Below are positions 1 to 6,118 of a stretch of DNA of 6,543 nucleotides, piece after piece. Positions within the stretch are counted from its first letter, which is position 1; the number at the start of each line of letters is the position of its first letter. Position numbers and translations under genes: made by a program. This DNA is from Burkholderiales bacterium. Its GTDB lineage: Bacteria; Pseudomonadota; Gammaproteobacteria; Burkholderiales; Burkholderiaceae_C. Where the stretch lies: contig CANHBY010000076.1 in the NCBI GenBank assembly GCA_947458895.1, positions 1-6,543 on the forward strand, given 5' to 3'. The notes beneath the pieces are model-generated. The model ran no database searches. It was not told the origin of the DNA and saw nothing but the letters and a program-made list of their open reading frames with translations.

Positions 1-88
1 CATCAACGCGCGAGAGTACGACACCGCGCTTGCCTTTGTCGCGACCAGCCAAAACGACTATCTGGTCACCTTTGCGAATTTTTTTCAT
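1..88 (-). CDS. rplX: 50S ribosomal protein L24, N-terminal part (runs off the window)
   Basis: Reading the minus strand from the ATG at 86-88 gives 29 codons beginning [20 protein letters not shown] and continuing RGVVLSRVD before the window ends. This is the start of L24, an assembly-initiating protein of the large subunit that binds the 5' part of 23S rRNA. The KOW motif is visible at about residues 6-24 ([19 protein letters not shown]). The gene starts 18 bases after the rplN stop, and rplN-rplX is the standard opening of the spc operon. Upstream of the ATG is a G-rich GGTGGTGAG stretch that can act as a modest ribosome binding site. Only the N-terminal third can be seen, so the state of the rest is unknown. 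The identity is secure from both the KOW sequence and the gene order. Confidence 0.95.
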   Translation of the reverse strand, partial: MKKIRKGDQIVVLAGRDKGKRGVVLSRVD

Positions 89-106
89 TTCTCACCACCC
101 AACGGA

Positions 107-475
107 TCAAAGGACTTCAGGCGCCAGCGACACGATCTTCATGAAGCGCTCGGTTCTCAACTCGCGAGTCACCGGGCCAAAGATACGTGTACCGATGGGC
201 TCCAACTTGGCGTTGAGCAACACAGCAGCGTTGCCATCGAATTTCACCAGCGAGCCATCCTGACGGCGCACACCCTTGGCGGTTCTCACCACCACGGCGC
301 TGTAAATCTCGCCCTTCTTGACGCGACCACGCGGGGCGGCATCTTTGATGCTGACCTTGATCACATCACCAATACCGGCGTAACGCCTCTTCGAGCCACC
401 CAGCACCTTGATGCACATGACTGACTTGGCACCAGTGTTGTCTGCGACATCAAGCCGCGATTGCATTTGAATCAT
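107..475 (-). CDS. rplN: 50S ribosomal protein L14
   Basis: The 122-residue product matches L14, a large-subunit protein on the interface with the 30S subunit, and is nearly the same length as the E. coli protein (123). Recognisable stretches are [20 protein letters not shown] at the N-terminus, then [20 protein letters not shown] and [14 protein letters not shown] in the middle and [10 protein letters not shown] near the C-terminus. The first ATG is chosen because L14 proteins normally begin MIQ; a second in-frame ATG three codons later would remove that segment. The ribosome binding site is weak (GGGA about nine bases upstream). It is the first gene after the S10/spc boundary. A near-consensus promoter about 130 bases upstream suggests its own transcript start with an untranslated leader of roughly 120 bases. 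Confidence 0.98.
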   Translation of the reverse strand: MIQMQSRLDVADNTGAKSVMCIKVLGGSKRRYAGIGDVIKVSIKDAAPRGRVKKGEIYSAVVVRTAKGVRRQDGSLVKFDGNAAVLLNAKLEPIGTRIFGPVTRELRTERFMKIVSLAPEVL

Positions 476-536
476 GATTTAGTTCCCAACTTGCACCATC
501 ACCGCAAAACCCGGAAATGATCAGTCTTGGTTCCGT

Positions 537-554
537 CAGTTCGCAAGCGAGCTG
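537..554 (-). other. Imperfect stem-loop in the rplN leader
   Basis: On the minus strand CAGCTCGC is followed by TT and GCGAACTG. Seven of eight positions are complementary, with one C/A mismatch in the middle. In RNA the innermost pair would open to give a CUUG tetraloop closed by G-C. It lies inside the predicted untranslated leader of rplN, about 60 bases before the start codon. It could be a structural element of the leader, but a short imperfect dyad like this can also occur by chance. Confidence 0.35.
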
Positions 555-565
555 ATTGGATAAGA

Positions 566-594
566 ACCGAAAAACCGCTTAAGCATTTTTCGGT
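566..594 (-). other. Stem-loop at the predicted 5' end of the spc transcript
   Basis: The minus strand carries ACCGAAAAA (594-586), an 11-base loop (585-575) and TTTTTCGGT (574-566), a perfect 9-bp inverted repeat. It begins only a few bases after the transcription start predicted from the promoter at 605-633, so it would sit at the 5' end of the spc mRNA, where such stems are known to slow decay. A terminator for the upstream S10 transcript is the alternative. The stem is AT-rich, however, and is followed by TTCTT rather than a clean T run, which makes it a poor intrinsic terminator. Confidence 0.5.
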
Positions 595-604
595 GAAGCT
601 GATG

Positions 605-633
605 ATGGTATGTCGAATTGCTAGGTTTGTCAA
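605..633 (-). promoter_or_regulatory. Probable sigma-70 promoter for the spc operon (rplN onwards)
   Basis: On the minus strand a perfect -35 box TTGACA (633-628) is separated by exactly 17 bases (627-611) from TACCAT (610-605), which matches four of the six -10 consensus bases including the key second A and final T. There is no TG extension. The -35 box begins four bases after the stop codon of the peroxiredoxin gene, so the promoter fills the start of the 162-base gap before rplN. In E. coli the spc promoter also lies between the S10 and spc gene blocks, which supports the assignment. The expected transcript start is near 597-599, leaving a leader of about 120 bases. Confidence 0.65.
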
Positions 634-649
634 CAGCTTACTTTGACAA
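627..649. repeat. Inverted repeat TTGTCAA/TTGACAA spanning the peroxiredoxin stop and the spc -35 box
   Basis: On the plus strand TTGTCAA (627-633) and TTGACAA (643-649) are perfect 7-base inverted arms separated by nine bases. One arm coincides with the -35 box of the predicted spc promoter and the other lies in the last codons of the peroxiredoxin gene. The arm-to-arm centre distance is 16 bases, so both arms could face nearly the same side of the DNA. That would suit an operator for a dimeric regulator. It could equally be chance, or a weak 3' hairpin of the S10 mRNA. Confidence 0.3.
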
Positions 650-1153
650 CTGCTTAACTTGCTGCAGAAGTGTCTCGGCGTTGCTGACCTCGAACTTGCC
701 CGGGGCCTCGACATTCAGCGCACGAACCTGCCCATCAACCAGCAGCATGGAATAACGCTGCGAGCGCAACCCGAAGCCACGATCGACGAGGTCAAGCACC
801 AAGCCAGTGGCTTGTGCCAGCGCAGCGCTGCCATCCGCAATCATTCGGACCTTGTCGCCGACTCTTTGGTCGCGCGCCCAGGCCGCCATCACGAAAGCGT
901 CATTGACAGAGACGCACCAGATTTCATCGACTCCTGCCGCGCGCAACGCGTCAGCGTGTTCAACGTACCCCGGGAGGTGTTGAGCGGAACACGTTGGCGT
1001 GAAAGCGCCAGGCAGCGCAAAAAAAGCGATTGTCTTGTTTGCCAATGCCGCCGGAAGCTCAACTGCCCGCGGGCCCGCAGGGCAGGCCTCGGTCTCCACC
1101 TCCAGAAAGTCGTACAAGGTCACCGCAGGCAGTTTATCGCCGATTTTGATCAT
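638..1153 (-). CDS. Peroxiredoxin, Prx5 / type II (AhpC-TSA superfamily)
   Basis: The 171-residue product is a thiol peroxidase expected to reduce hydrogen peroxide and organic hydroperoxides in the cytoplasm. The PxxxTxxC active site is PGAFTPTC at residues 48-55, with peroxidatic Cys55, Thr52 and Pro48. The Prx5 signature WCVSVNDAFVM covers residues 79-89. Cys80 lies 25 residues after Cys55, the same spacing as the second Cys of plant type II enzymes. GLRSQRYSMLLVD (128-140) supplies the conserved Arg130, and NVEAPGKFEVSNAETLL lies near the end. There is no C-terminal resolving Cys like that of human PRDX5, so turnover probably uses glutathione/glutaredoxin or Cys80. The ATG at 1153 is chosen because it gives the family N-terminus MIKIGDKLP two bases after the rpsQ stop; the longer frame would overlap rpsQ. 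Translation is probably coupled to rpsQ, since only a weak GAAG precedes it. Its place among ribosomal genes is odd. Confidence 0.93.
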   Translation of the reverse strand: MIKIGDKLPAVTLYDFLEVETEACPAGPRAVELPAALANKTIAFFALPGAFTPTCSAQHLPGYVEHADALRAAGVDEIWCVSVNDAFVMAAWARDQRVGDKVRMIADGSAALAQATGLVLDLVDRGFGLRSQRYSMLLVDGQVRALNVEAPGKFEVSNAETLLQQVKQLSK

Positions 1154-1155
1154 AA

Positions 1156-1434
1156 TTAGACTTCGCGAGCCTTCTCGATCAGCTTGGTAACAACCCAAGC
1201 TTTGGTCTTGGAAATGGGGCGACCCTCTGCAATCTCAACGACATCGCCGAGTTTGTATTGGTTTGACTCGTCGTGAGCGTGGTACTTGCTGGAACGGGCA
1301 ACGATTTTTCCGTAGAGCTCGTGCTTCGTGCGGCGCTCGATCAAAACGGTGACCGTTTTGTCTCGCTTGTCACTGACGATGCGCCCGATGAGGGTGCGCG
1401 TATTCTTGACGGGAAGCGCTTGAGTGTCAGTCAT
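1156..1434 (-). CDS. rpsQ: 30S ribosomal protein S17
   Basis: The 92-residue product is S17, a primary 16S rRNA-binding protein with an OB fold that helps nucleate 30S assembly. The family core is clear: [20 protein letters not shown] (about 13-32), then [23 protein letters not shown] (34-56), and [20 protein letters not shown] (63-82). It is slightly longer than E. coli S17 because of an N-terminal stretch [11 protein letters not shown]. The start codon overlaps the rpmC stop as ATGA, which indicates translational coupling. In E. coli rpsQ is the last gene of the S10 operon. Here the peroxiredoxin gene follows it after only two bases, so the operon appears to extend one cistron further. Confidence 0.98.
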   Translation of the reverse strand: MTDTQALPVKNTRTLIGRIVSDKRDKTVTVLIERRTKHELYGKIVARSSKYHAHDESNQYKLGDVVEIAEGRPISKTKAWVVTKLIEKAREV

Positions 1435-1640
1435 TTGGCAGCCTCTTGTGCTTGTCGTTTCTTCTCTTGGAGAATGGTTCTGGCACGCGCAATCAATCGC
1501 CGGGTTTTGCCCAACTGCGTGTGGTCATTGAGCTGTTGGGCGCCCTTTTGCATGCGCAGACCAAAGTGAGCCTTCAGCAGCCCAGCCACTTCACGCTCTA
1601 CGCCCGCGACGTCTTTCTCGCGGAGTTCAGATGCTTTCAT
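1431..1640 (-). CDS. rpmC: 50S ribosomal protein L29
   Basis: The 69-residue product is L29, a small two-helix protein near the peptide exit site that, with L23, contributes to docking of signal recognition particle and trigger factor. [20 protein letters not shown] and [12 protein letters not shown] followed by [16 protein letters not shown] are typical of the family. It is a little longer than E. coli L29 (63) owing to a short charged C-terminal tail ending AQEAAK. A good ribosome binding site (AAGGA, six bases before the ATG) lies in the 19-base gap after rplP. The stop codon overlaps the rpsQ start by four bases. Confidence 0.97.
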   Translation of the reverse strand: MKASELREKDVAGVEREVAGLLKAHFGLRMQKGAQQLNDHTQLGKTRRLIARARTILQEKKRQAQEAAK

Positions 1641-1659
1641 TTCTTTTCCTTACCGAATT

Positions 1660-2076
1660 TCAAGCACCAACTTGACGCGCCACGAAGGTGGTGCGCAAGG
1701 GCAGCTTGGCCGAAGCCAACAGGAACGCTTCCCGAGCGAGTTGCTCTGGGACGCCATTGATTTCGTAGAGCACCTTACCGGGCTGAATTTCAGCCACGTA
1801 GTACTCAGGGTTGCCCTTGCCGTTACCCATGCGGACCTCTGCAGGCTTCTGGGAAATGGGCTTGTCAGGGAAGATGCGAATCCAAATCCGGCCGCCACGC
1901 TTCACGTGCCTGGAAATTGCTCGGCGAGCCGATTCAATTTGCCTGGCCGTCAGACGGCCACGCTCTGTTGCCTTGAGGCCGAAATCGCCAAAGGAGACTT
2001 TTGCGCCACGAGTTGCAACACCCGTGTTGCGCCCTTTTTGCTCTTTTCTAAATTTTCTACGTGCTGGTTGCAACAT
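1660..2076 (-). CDS. rplP: 50S ribosomal protein L16
   Basis: The 138-residue product is L16, a late-assembling large-subunit protein near the A site and peptidyl transferase centre. Diagnostic stretches are [17 protein letters not shown] at the N-terminus, [20 protein letters not shown] (32-51), [15 protein letters not shown] (64-78) and [20 protein letters not shown] (98-117). Arg82 in VRMGNGKGN corresponds to E. coli Arg81, the residue hydroxylated by the YcfD oxygenase family. Whether this organism has that enzyme cannot be seen here. The start lies two bases after the rpsC stop, with a strong AGGAG seven bases upstream inside the end of rpsC. Length fits the family (136 in E. coli). Confidence 0.98.
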   Translation of the reverse strand: MLQPARRKFRKEQKGRNTGVATRGAKVSFGDFGLKATERGRLTARQIESARRAISRHVKRGGRIWIRIFPDKPISQKPAEVRMGNGKGNPEYYVAEIQPGKVLYEINGVPEQLAREAFLLASAKLPLRTTFVARQVGA

Positions 2077-2078
2077 GG

Positions 2079-2912
2079 TTATTCTCCTTTGCCCTCAGGG
2101 CTGGCAACCTTACGCACCCGCTTCACCGTTGGGGCCTTGGCAGCGCCAGGCTCTGCGGGCTTCTCAACGGGAGCATCCTGACGATCCCCACGAGGACGAG
2201 CCCCTGCGGGTGGACGAGCGGGACGGCGTGGACGACGGTCATCTTCTGCACCTTCGAGGGGCTTCGCGACCACCACCTCACCAGGCGCAGCGCGATCACC
2301 ACGATAGACCCAGCACTTCACGCCGATGATGCCGTAGGTGGTTTTGGCTTCTGAGAAGCCGTAATCGATGTCGGCCTTCAAGGTATGAAGAGGTACGCGA
2401 CCTTCGCGGTACCACTCGCACCGAGCGATCTCAATGCCATTCAACCGGCCCGATGACATCAGCTTGATGCCTTGAGCACCCAGACGCATGGCATTTTGCA
2501 TCGCGCGCTTCATGGCCCGACGGAACATGATTCGCTTTTCAAGCTGCTGGGTGATGCTGTCAGCGATGAGTTGGGCGTCGATTTCGGGCTTGCGCACCTC
2601 TTCGATGTTCACAGCAACAGGCACGCCCAGGCGGCGGCTGAGTTCCGCCTTCAAGCCTTCGATGTCCTCGCCTTTCTTTCCAATCACCACACCCGGCCTG
2701 GCCGAGAAAATGGTGATGCGGGCGCTTTTGGCTGGCCGCTCGATCAAGATCCGCGAAACTGCTGCATTCTTGAGCTTGGCTTTGAGGTACTCGCGAACAC
2801 GTAAATCTTCCGCTAGCATGCCAGCGAAGTTTTTGTTTGACGCGTACCAACGGGAAGACCAGTTGCGGGTGACCGGCAGCCGGAATCCGATTGGATGAAT
2901 TTTCTGTCCCAT
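2079..2912 (-). CDS. rpsC: 30S ribosomal protein S3, with extended C-terminal tail
   Basis: The 277-residue product is S3, a small-subunit head protein that lines the mRNA entry channel and contributes to mRNA helicase activity. It starts [20 protein letters not shown]. The KH domain carries its GxxG loop as VIGKKGEDI (G78-G81). The C-terminal domain has the conserved [20 protein letters not shown] (130-149), [11 protein letters not shown] and [17 protein letters not shown]. The conserved body ends near residue 212. After it comes a roughly 65-residue low-complexity tail, first rich in Arg and Pro (about 226-244), then in Ala, Pro and Glu, and ending basic. E. coli S3 is 233 residues. Such tails are recalled from other Burkholderiales S3 proteins. 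The ribosome binding site AAGGA is five bases before the ATG, in the 18-base gap after rplV. Confidence 0.98.
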   Translation of the reverse strand: MGQKIHPIGFRLPVTRNWSSRWYASNKNFAGMLAEDLRVREYLKAKLKNAAVSRILIERPAKSARITIFSARPGVVIGKKGEDIEGLKAELSRRLGVPVAVNIEEVRKPEIDAQLIADSITQQLEKRIMFRRAMKRAMQNAMRLGAQGIKLMSSGRLNGIEIARCEWYREGRVPLHTLKADIDYGFSEAKTTYGIIGVKCWVYRGDRAAPGEVVVAKPLEGAEDDRRPRRPARPPAGARPRGDRQDAPVEKPAEPGAAKAPTVKRVRKVASPEGKGE

Positions 2913-2930
2913 AGTGTTCCTTGGCTGCCT

Positions 2931-3260
2931 TTACACGCCGACTGTCACGAAGATGTGACAGGTGGGTTTACTGATCCGATTTCCACGACCCTTTGCCCGG
3001 GCAGAGAACCGCTTCAGCGTTGTGCCCTGCTCGACAAAGATGGTCTTAACTTTGAGTTCGTCAATGTCTGCTCCATCGTTGTGCTCAGCGTTGGCAATCG
3101 CAGACTCCAGGGCCTTTTTGATGATGCCAGCGGACTTCTTGGGCGTGAACGCCAAGATGTTCAGCGCTTGATCTACGCGCTTGCCGCGAATCATGTCCGC
3201 CACCAGCCGACCTTTGTCAGCGGAGAGACGAACACCACGAATGATTGAACGGGTTTCCAT
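2931..3260 (-). CDS. rplV: 50S ribosomal protein L22
   Basis: The 109-residue product is L22, a globular large-subunit protein whose long beta-hairpin lines the nascent peptide exit tunnel. The N-terminus [20 protein letters not shown] aligns without gaps to E. coli [40 protein letters not shown] follows, and then the hairpin [21 protein letters not shown] at about 80-100. The start at 3260 is chosen from this alignment and the family length (110 in E. coli), with GAGG nine bases upstream. An in-frame GTG at 3275 that overlaps the rpsS stop as GTGA would add five residues (MRTEA) and cannot be excluded. The hairpin is the region where macrolide-resistance changes are known, and none is evident by eye. 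Confidence 0.95.
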   Translation of the reverse strand: METRSIIRGVRLSADKGRLVADMIRGKRVDQALNILAFTPKKSAGIIKKALESAIANAEHNDGADIDELKVKTIFVEQGTTLKRFSARAKGRGNRISKPTCHIFVTVGV

Positions 3261-3271
3261 CGCCTCGGTCC

Positions 3272-3550
3272 TCACTTCTTGCCAGCTTTTTTGTCAGCCG
3301 GGTGCCCTTTGAAGGTTCGCGTCAGAGCGAATTCACCCAGCTTGTGGCCCACCATCTGATCGGAGACATAGACGGGGATGTGTTGCTTGCCATTGTGCAC
3401 AGCGATCGTCAACCCGATGAAATCGGGAAGGATCGTTGAACGACGCGACCAGGTCTTGATCGGCTTTTTGTCTTTTACCGCCACGGCCTTCTCGACCTTG
3501 GCCAGCAAGTGATGATCGACAAAGGGCCCTTTTTTCAATGAACGAGTCAT
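3272..3550 (-). CDS. rpsS: 30S ribosomal protein S19
   Basis: The 92-residue product is S19, a small-subunit head protein near the A and P sites that forms a pair with S13. It has the expected family length. [20 protein letters not shown] opens the protein, and [20 protein letters not shown] and [20 protein letters not shown] with [15 protein letters not shown] complete the core. GAGG lies five bases before the ATG in the nine-base gap after rplB. Gene order L2-S19-L22-S3 is the standard one. Confidence 0.98.
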   Translation of the reverse strand: MTRSLKKGPFVDHHLLAKVEKAVAVKDKKPIKTWSRRSTILPDFIGLTIAVHNGKQHIPVYVSDQMVGHKLGEFALTRTFKGHPADKKAGKK

Positions 3551-3559
3551 GTCAGCCTC

Positions 3560-4384
3560 TTATTTCTTGCGACGCGAGACGATCATCGTCTGCGTGCGTT
3601 TGTTGTTACGCGTACGGTAGCCCTTGGTCATGGTGTTCCATGGAGACACAGGAACTTGACCCTCGCCAGTACGACCTTCACCACCACCGTGGGGGTGATC
3701 AACCGGGTTCATGGCGACGCCACGAACGGTGGGTCGGATGCCGCGCCAACGCATTGCACCGGCCTTGCCATACTGGCGCAGACTGTGCTCTTCGTTGGAG
3801 ACTTCACCGATCGTTGCACGACAGTCGATGTGAATCTTGCGGACTTCACCCGAGCGCAAGCGGAGCTGCGCGTAGATGCCTTCACGAGCAAGCAGCGTGA
3901 CCGAGGCGCCAGCTGAACGGGCGATTTGTGCGCCCTTTCCAGGAAGCATCTCGATGCAGTGAATGATCGAACCGACGGGGATGTTGCGGATGGGCAGCGT
4001 GTTGCCCGCTTTGATCGGGGCCTCTGGACCGCTCAACAAAGTGGCGCCAACTTCAAGACCACGGGGAGCGATCACATAACGGCGCTCGCCATCTGCGTAA
4101 CACACCAATGCGATATGAGCAGTGCGGTTGGGGTCGTATTCGATGCGCTCAACCTTGGCAGGAATGCCGTCTTTGTTGCGAACGAAATCAACGACGCGGT
4201 AGTGATGCTTGTGCCCACCACCTTTGTGGCGGACCGTGATGTGGCCGTTGTTGTTGCGACCAGACTTTTGGAACTGGGGCTCCAGCAAAGAAGCCTCAGG
4301 ACGCCCCTTGTAGAGGTGGGCATGAACCACCTTGACAACTGCTCGGCGCCCTGGGGACGTCGGCTTTACTTTAACGATGGCCAT
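3560..4384 (-). CDS. rplB: 50S ribosomal protein L2
   Basis: The 274-residue product is L2, a primary 23S rRNA-binding protein needed for subunit association and for a functional peptidyl transferase centre. The N-terminal RNA-binding region includes [20 protein letters not shown] (42-61). The OB/SH3-like core includes [14 protein letters not shown] and [12 protein letters not shown]. The C-terminal loop [16 protein letters not shown] (224-239) keeps His230, equivalent to the E. coli His229 implicated in activity. Length is one residue more than in E. coli. The start ATG shares one base with the rplW stop (TAATG), an arrangement that favours termination-reinitiation. Confidence 0.99.
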   Translation of the reverse strand: MAIVKVKPTSPGRRAVVKVVHAHLYKGRPEASLLEPQFQKSGRNNNGHITVRHKGGGHKHHYRVVDFVRNKDGIPAKVERIEYDPNRTAHIALVCYADGERRYVIAPRGLEVGATLLSGPEAPIKAGNTLPIRNIPVGSIIHCIEMLPGKGAQIARSAGASVTLLAREGIYAQLRLRSGEVRKIHIDCRATIGEVSNEEHSLRQYGKAGAMRWRGIRPTVRGVAMNPVDHPHGGGEGRTGEGQVPVSPWNTMTKGYRTRNNKRTQTMIVSRRKK

Positions 4385-4695
4385 TACACGCCTCCACCAA
4401 TGTTGAGCTCTTGGCCAGCCTTCAGGGCCACGTACGCCTTTTTGACGTGGTCGCGGCGGCCTACCGAGCGGCCAAAGCGCTTAGCCTTGCCTTTTTGCAC
4501 AACCGTTCTCACGGATTCCACTTCGACCTTGAAAAGCGACTCAACAGCCGCCTTGATTTCGGGCTTGGTGGCGTCGCGCAACACCTTGAACAGCACTTGG
4601 TTGTTCTTCTCGGCGATCATCGTGCCCTTTTCGCTCACGATAGGAGCCACAAGCACCTGCGCCAAGCGACCTTCATTGAACTTGACTTGACTCAT
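4384..4695 (-). CDS. rplW: 50S ribosomal protein L23
   Basis: The 103-residue product is L23, which sits at the polypeptide tunnel exit and is the main docking point for trigger factor and signal recognition particle. Conserved parts are [17 protein letters not shown] (about 10-26), [20 protein letters not shown] (31-50) and [35 protein letters not shown] then forms the basic loop. The start ATG overlaps the rplD stop by four bases (ATGA) and the stop overlaps the rplB start by one, so all three genes are likely translationally coupled. Confidence 0.98.
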   Translation of the reverse strand: MSQVKFNEGRLAQVLVAPIVSEKGTMIAEKNNQVLFKVLRDATKPEIKAAVESLFKVEVESVRTVVQKGKAKRFGRSVGRRDHVKKAYVALKAGQELNIGGGV

Positions 4696-5312
4696 GCCAG
4701 GATCTCCTTGAGTTGCTCAATGGCAGCCTTGGTCACCAACACCTTTTTGTAGTGAACCAAAGACAGGGGATCTGCATGACGCGGCTCAACAACCAGCACG
4801 TTGGGCAGATTGCGGGAAGCGAGCAACAGGTTGTCTTCGAGCTGATCAACGATGACCAGCACGGAGTCCAGACCCATGGCCTTGAACTTGGCAGCCAACA
4901 GCTTGGTTTTGGGCGCCTCGATGGTCAGACTGTCGACCACAGCCAAACGGCCTTCACGGGCCAACTGCGACAAGATGGACGCCATGCCGGCGCGGTACAT
5001 CTTGCGGTTGACTTTTTGGGTGAAGTTTTCGTCGGGTGTGTTCGGGAAAATACGACCACCCCCACGCCACAGCGGAGAAGATGACATACCGGCACGAGCG
5101 CGGCCGGTACCCTTTTGGCGCCAGGGCTTCTTGGTGGTGTGAGCCACCACGGCACGGCCCTTTTGAGCGCGAGTACCTTGGCGAGCGTTAGCCTGGTAAG
5201 CCACCACAACTTGGTGAACCAGAGCTTCGTTGTAATCACGGCCGAAGAGGGTGTCGGGCGCGTCGACTTTAGACGTAGCCTGACCCTGCTCGTTCAAAAG
5301 TTCGAGCTGCAT
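4692..5312 (-). CDS. rplD: 50S ribosomal protein L4
   Basis: The 206-residue product is L4, an early-assembly large-subunit protein whose long basic loop reaches into the exit tunnel beside L22. That loop is clear at about residues 45-100 ([20 protein letters not shown] then [10 protein letters not shown]), followed by [20 protein letters not shown]. The C-terminal half ends with [20 protein letters not shown]. In E. coli, L4 is also the autoregulator of the S10 operon, acting on the mRNA leader; whether it does so here is unknown. The start overlaps the rplC stop as TGATG, with AGGGG seven bases upstream in rplC. Length matches E. coli L4 (201) closely. Confidence 0.98.
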   Translation of the reverse strand: MQLELLNEQGQATSKVDAPDTLFGRDYNEALVHQVVVAYQANARQGTRAQKGRAVVAHTTKKPWRQKGTGRARAGMSSSPLWRGGGRIFPNTPDENFTQKVNRKMYRAGMASILSQLAREGRLAVVDSLTIEAPKTKLLAAKFKAMGLDSVLVIVDQLEDNLLLASRNLPNVLVVEPRHADPLSLVHYKKVLVTKAAIEQLKEILA

Positions 5313-5983
5313 CAGTGGGCCCCTTTCTTCACTTTGACTTTCACGGCTGGACGAACAACCACATGGCCGTTCTTGGCACCAGGCACCGCGCCGCGAACCA
5401 AAAGCAATTGACGGGCTTCGTCTACGCGAATGATGTCAAGGTTTTGCACAGTCTTGGTGACGTCACCGAGGTGGCCGGACATCTTCTTGCCAGGGAACAC
5501 ACGACCAGGATCCTGTGCCATCGAGATGGAACCAGGAACATTGTGTGAACGGCTGTTACCGTGAGAGGCGCGCTGTGATCGGAAATTGTGGCGCTTGATG
5601 GTGCCGGTGAAGCCTTTACCGATCGAGGTGCCCTGCACGTCGACTTTTTGGCCCACTGCAAACAGATTCACCGGCAACACCACACCAGCCTTGTACTCTG
5701 CAGCAACGGCAGCTTCTACGCGGAACTCTTTCAAAACTTGGCCCGCTTCAACACCTGCCTTGGCAAAGTGTTGCGCGGTCGGCTTGTTGACGCGCGATGC
5801 CTTCTTGGATCCGAACGCAACTTGAATGGCCGAGTAGCCATCGGTTTCGGATGTCTTGATTTGGGCAACTCGGTTGTTTGATACGTCGAGCACGGTGACG
5901 GGGACTGCGTCGCCGTCATCTGTGTAGATGCGCATCATGCCGACCTTGCGCCCCAGCAAACCCAAACGGTCGCTTAGACTCAT
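5312..5983 (-). CDS. rplC: 50S ribosomal protein L3
   Basis: The 223-residue product is L3, an early-assembly large-subunit protein that reaches towards the peptidyl transferase centre. [20 protein letters not shown] opens it, and [20 protein letters not shown] (134-153) with [19 protein letters not shown] (157-175) forms the conserved extension. Gln157 aligns with E. coli Gln150, the residue methylated by PrmB. The ATG at 5983 is chosen because it gives the family N-terminus and has GGAG six bases upstream; the open frame extends 40 codons further without family similarity. It is modestly longer than E. coli L3 (209). A 153-base gap separates it from rpsJ and holds a possible internal promoter and RNA structure. 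Confidence 0.98.
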   Translation of the reverse strand: MSLSDRLGLLGRKVGMMRIYTDDGDAVPVTVLDVSNNRVAQIKTSETDGYSAIQVAFGSKKASRVNKPTAQHFAKAGVEAGQVLKEFRVEAAVAAEYKAGVVLPVNLFAVGQKVDVQGTSIGKGFTGTIKRHNFRSQRASHGNSRSHNVPGSISMAQDPGRVFPGKKMSGHLGDVTKTVQNLDIIRVDEARQLLLVRGAVPGAKNGHVVVRPAVKVKVKKGAH

Positions 5984-5992
5984 ATCGTTCTC

Positions 5993-6044
5993 CAGCCCAC
6001 AGGGGGCTTTTGTTTCAAATACCCAACATCGATTGGCTGGGCTG
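5993..6044 (-). promoter_or_regulatory. Competing RNA pairings next to the rplC ribosome binding site
   Basis: On the minus strand TGGGCTG (5999-5993) ends on the first G of the rplC ribosome binding site GGAG. It is perfectly complementary to CAGCCCA upstream (6044-6038). The same GGGCT (5998-5994) can instead pair with the nearer AGCCC (6008-6004) across a five-base loop. The two pairings exclude each other, and the long-range one reaches into the ribosome binding site. This layout is typical of translational control in ribosomal protein leaders, but both pairings are short and are found by eye only. Confidence 0.35.
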
Positions 6045-6051
6045 ACGAATG

Positions 6052-6075
6052 ACGGCCCTCTACGTGGAGGGCCGT
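6052..6075 (-). other. Perfect 9-bp GC-rich stem-loop in the rpsJ-rplC gap
   Basis: The minus strand carries ACGGCCCTC (6075-6067), a six-base loop CACGTA (6066-6061) and GAGGGCCGT (6060-6052). The stem is perfect and strongly GC-rich. It is followed by CATTCGTC rather than a T run, so it does not look like an intrinsic terminator. It lies in the untranslated leader predicted from the promoter-like sequence at 6091-6118 and could be a protein-binding or mRNA-stabilising element. Confidence 0.6.
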
Positions 6076-6090
6076 TCAGGAAAGTCTGCG

Positions 6091-6118
6091 ATTGTAGCAA
6101 CAAATCAACTTATCGCAA
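6091..6118 (-). promoter_or_regulatory. Possible internal promoter upstream of rplC
   Basis: On the minus strand TACAAT (6096-6091), five of six to the -10 consensus, is preceded by TGC, giving an extended -10 element. Sixteen bases upstream is TTGCGA (6118-6113), a four of six match to the -35 consensus. The predicted start is near 6084, leaving a leader of about 100 bases before rplC that contains the stem-loop at 6052-6075. An internal promoter here would let rplC and downstream genes be expressed without rpsJ. The -35 is imperfect, but the extended -10 compensates for that in known promoters. Confidence 0.5.

Noticed and set aside
566..594. Intrinsic terminator for the S10 operon
   Set aside because: The stem is AT-rich and the bases after it (TTCTTATCC) are not a proper T run. 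It also sits downstream of the predicted spc start, so a leader stem is the better reading.
644..672. Plus-strand TTGACA at 644-649 as a promoter
   Set aside because: No acceptable -10 hexamer lies at the right distance (AGAAGT at 17 bases), and no plus-strand gene is supported downstream. It is the second arm of the inverted repeat.
499..714. Minus-strand open frame (71 codons) overlapping the peroxiredoxin end and the gap before rplN
   Set aside because: It is out of frame with the peroxiredoxin and runs through the predicted promoter and hairpins. No family resemblance and no ribosome binding site support it.
659..1159. Plus-strand open frame (166 codons) opposite the peroxiredoxin gene
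   Set aside because: The minus-strand frame carries a complete conserved active site. The plus-strand translation looks like random Arg/Ser/His-rich sequence.
1154..1198. N-terminal extension of the peroxiredoxin by 15 residues
   Set aside because: It would overlap the rpsQ coding end by about 43 bases and adds residues foreign to the family, while the ATG at 1153 gives the normal N-terminus.
1672..2329. Overlapping plus-strand open frames (169 and 172 codons) opposite rplP and rpsC
   Set aside because: Both are antisense shadows of rplP and the end of rpsC. The composition is low-complexity and no protein family is recognisable.
3926..4690. Long plus-strand open frame (254 codons) opposite rplB and rplW
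   Set aside because: It lies wholly antisense to two unmistakable ribosomal protein genes. Its translation shows no recognisable domain, and no promoter or good ribosome binding site was noted. It is an effect of the biased codon use of the real genes.
5984..6103. N-terminal 40-residue extension of L3
   Set aside because: It has no L3 similarity and covers the strong stem-loop and the leader. The ATG at 5983 has a well-placed GGAG and the family start [13 protein letters not shown].
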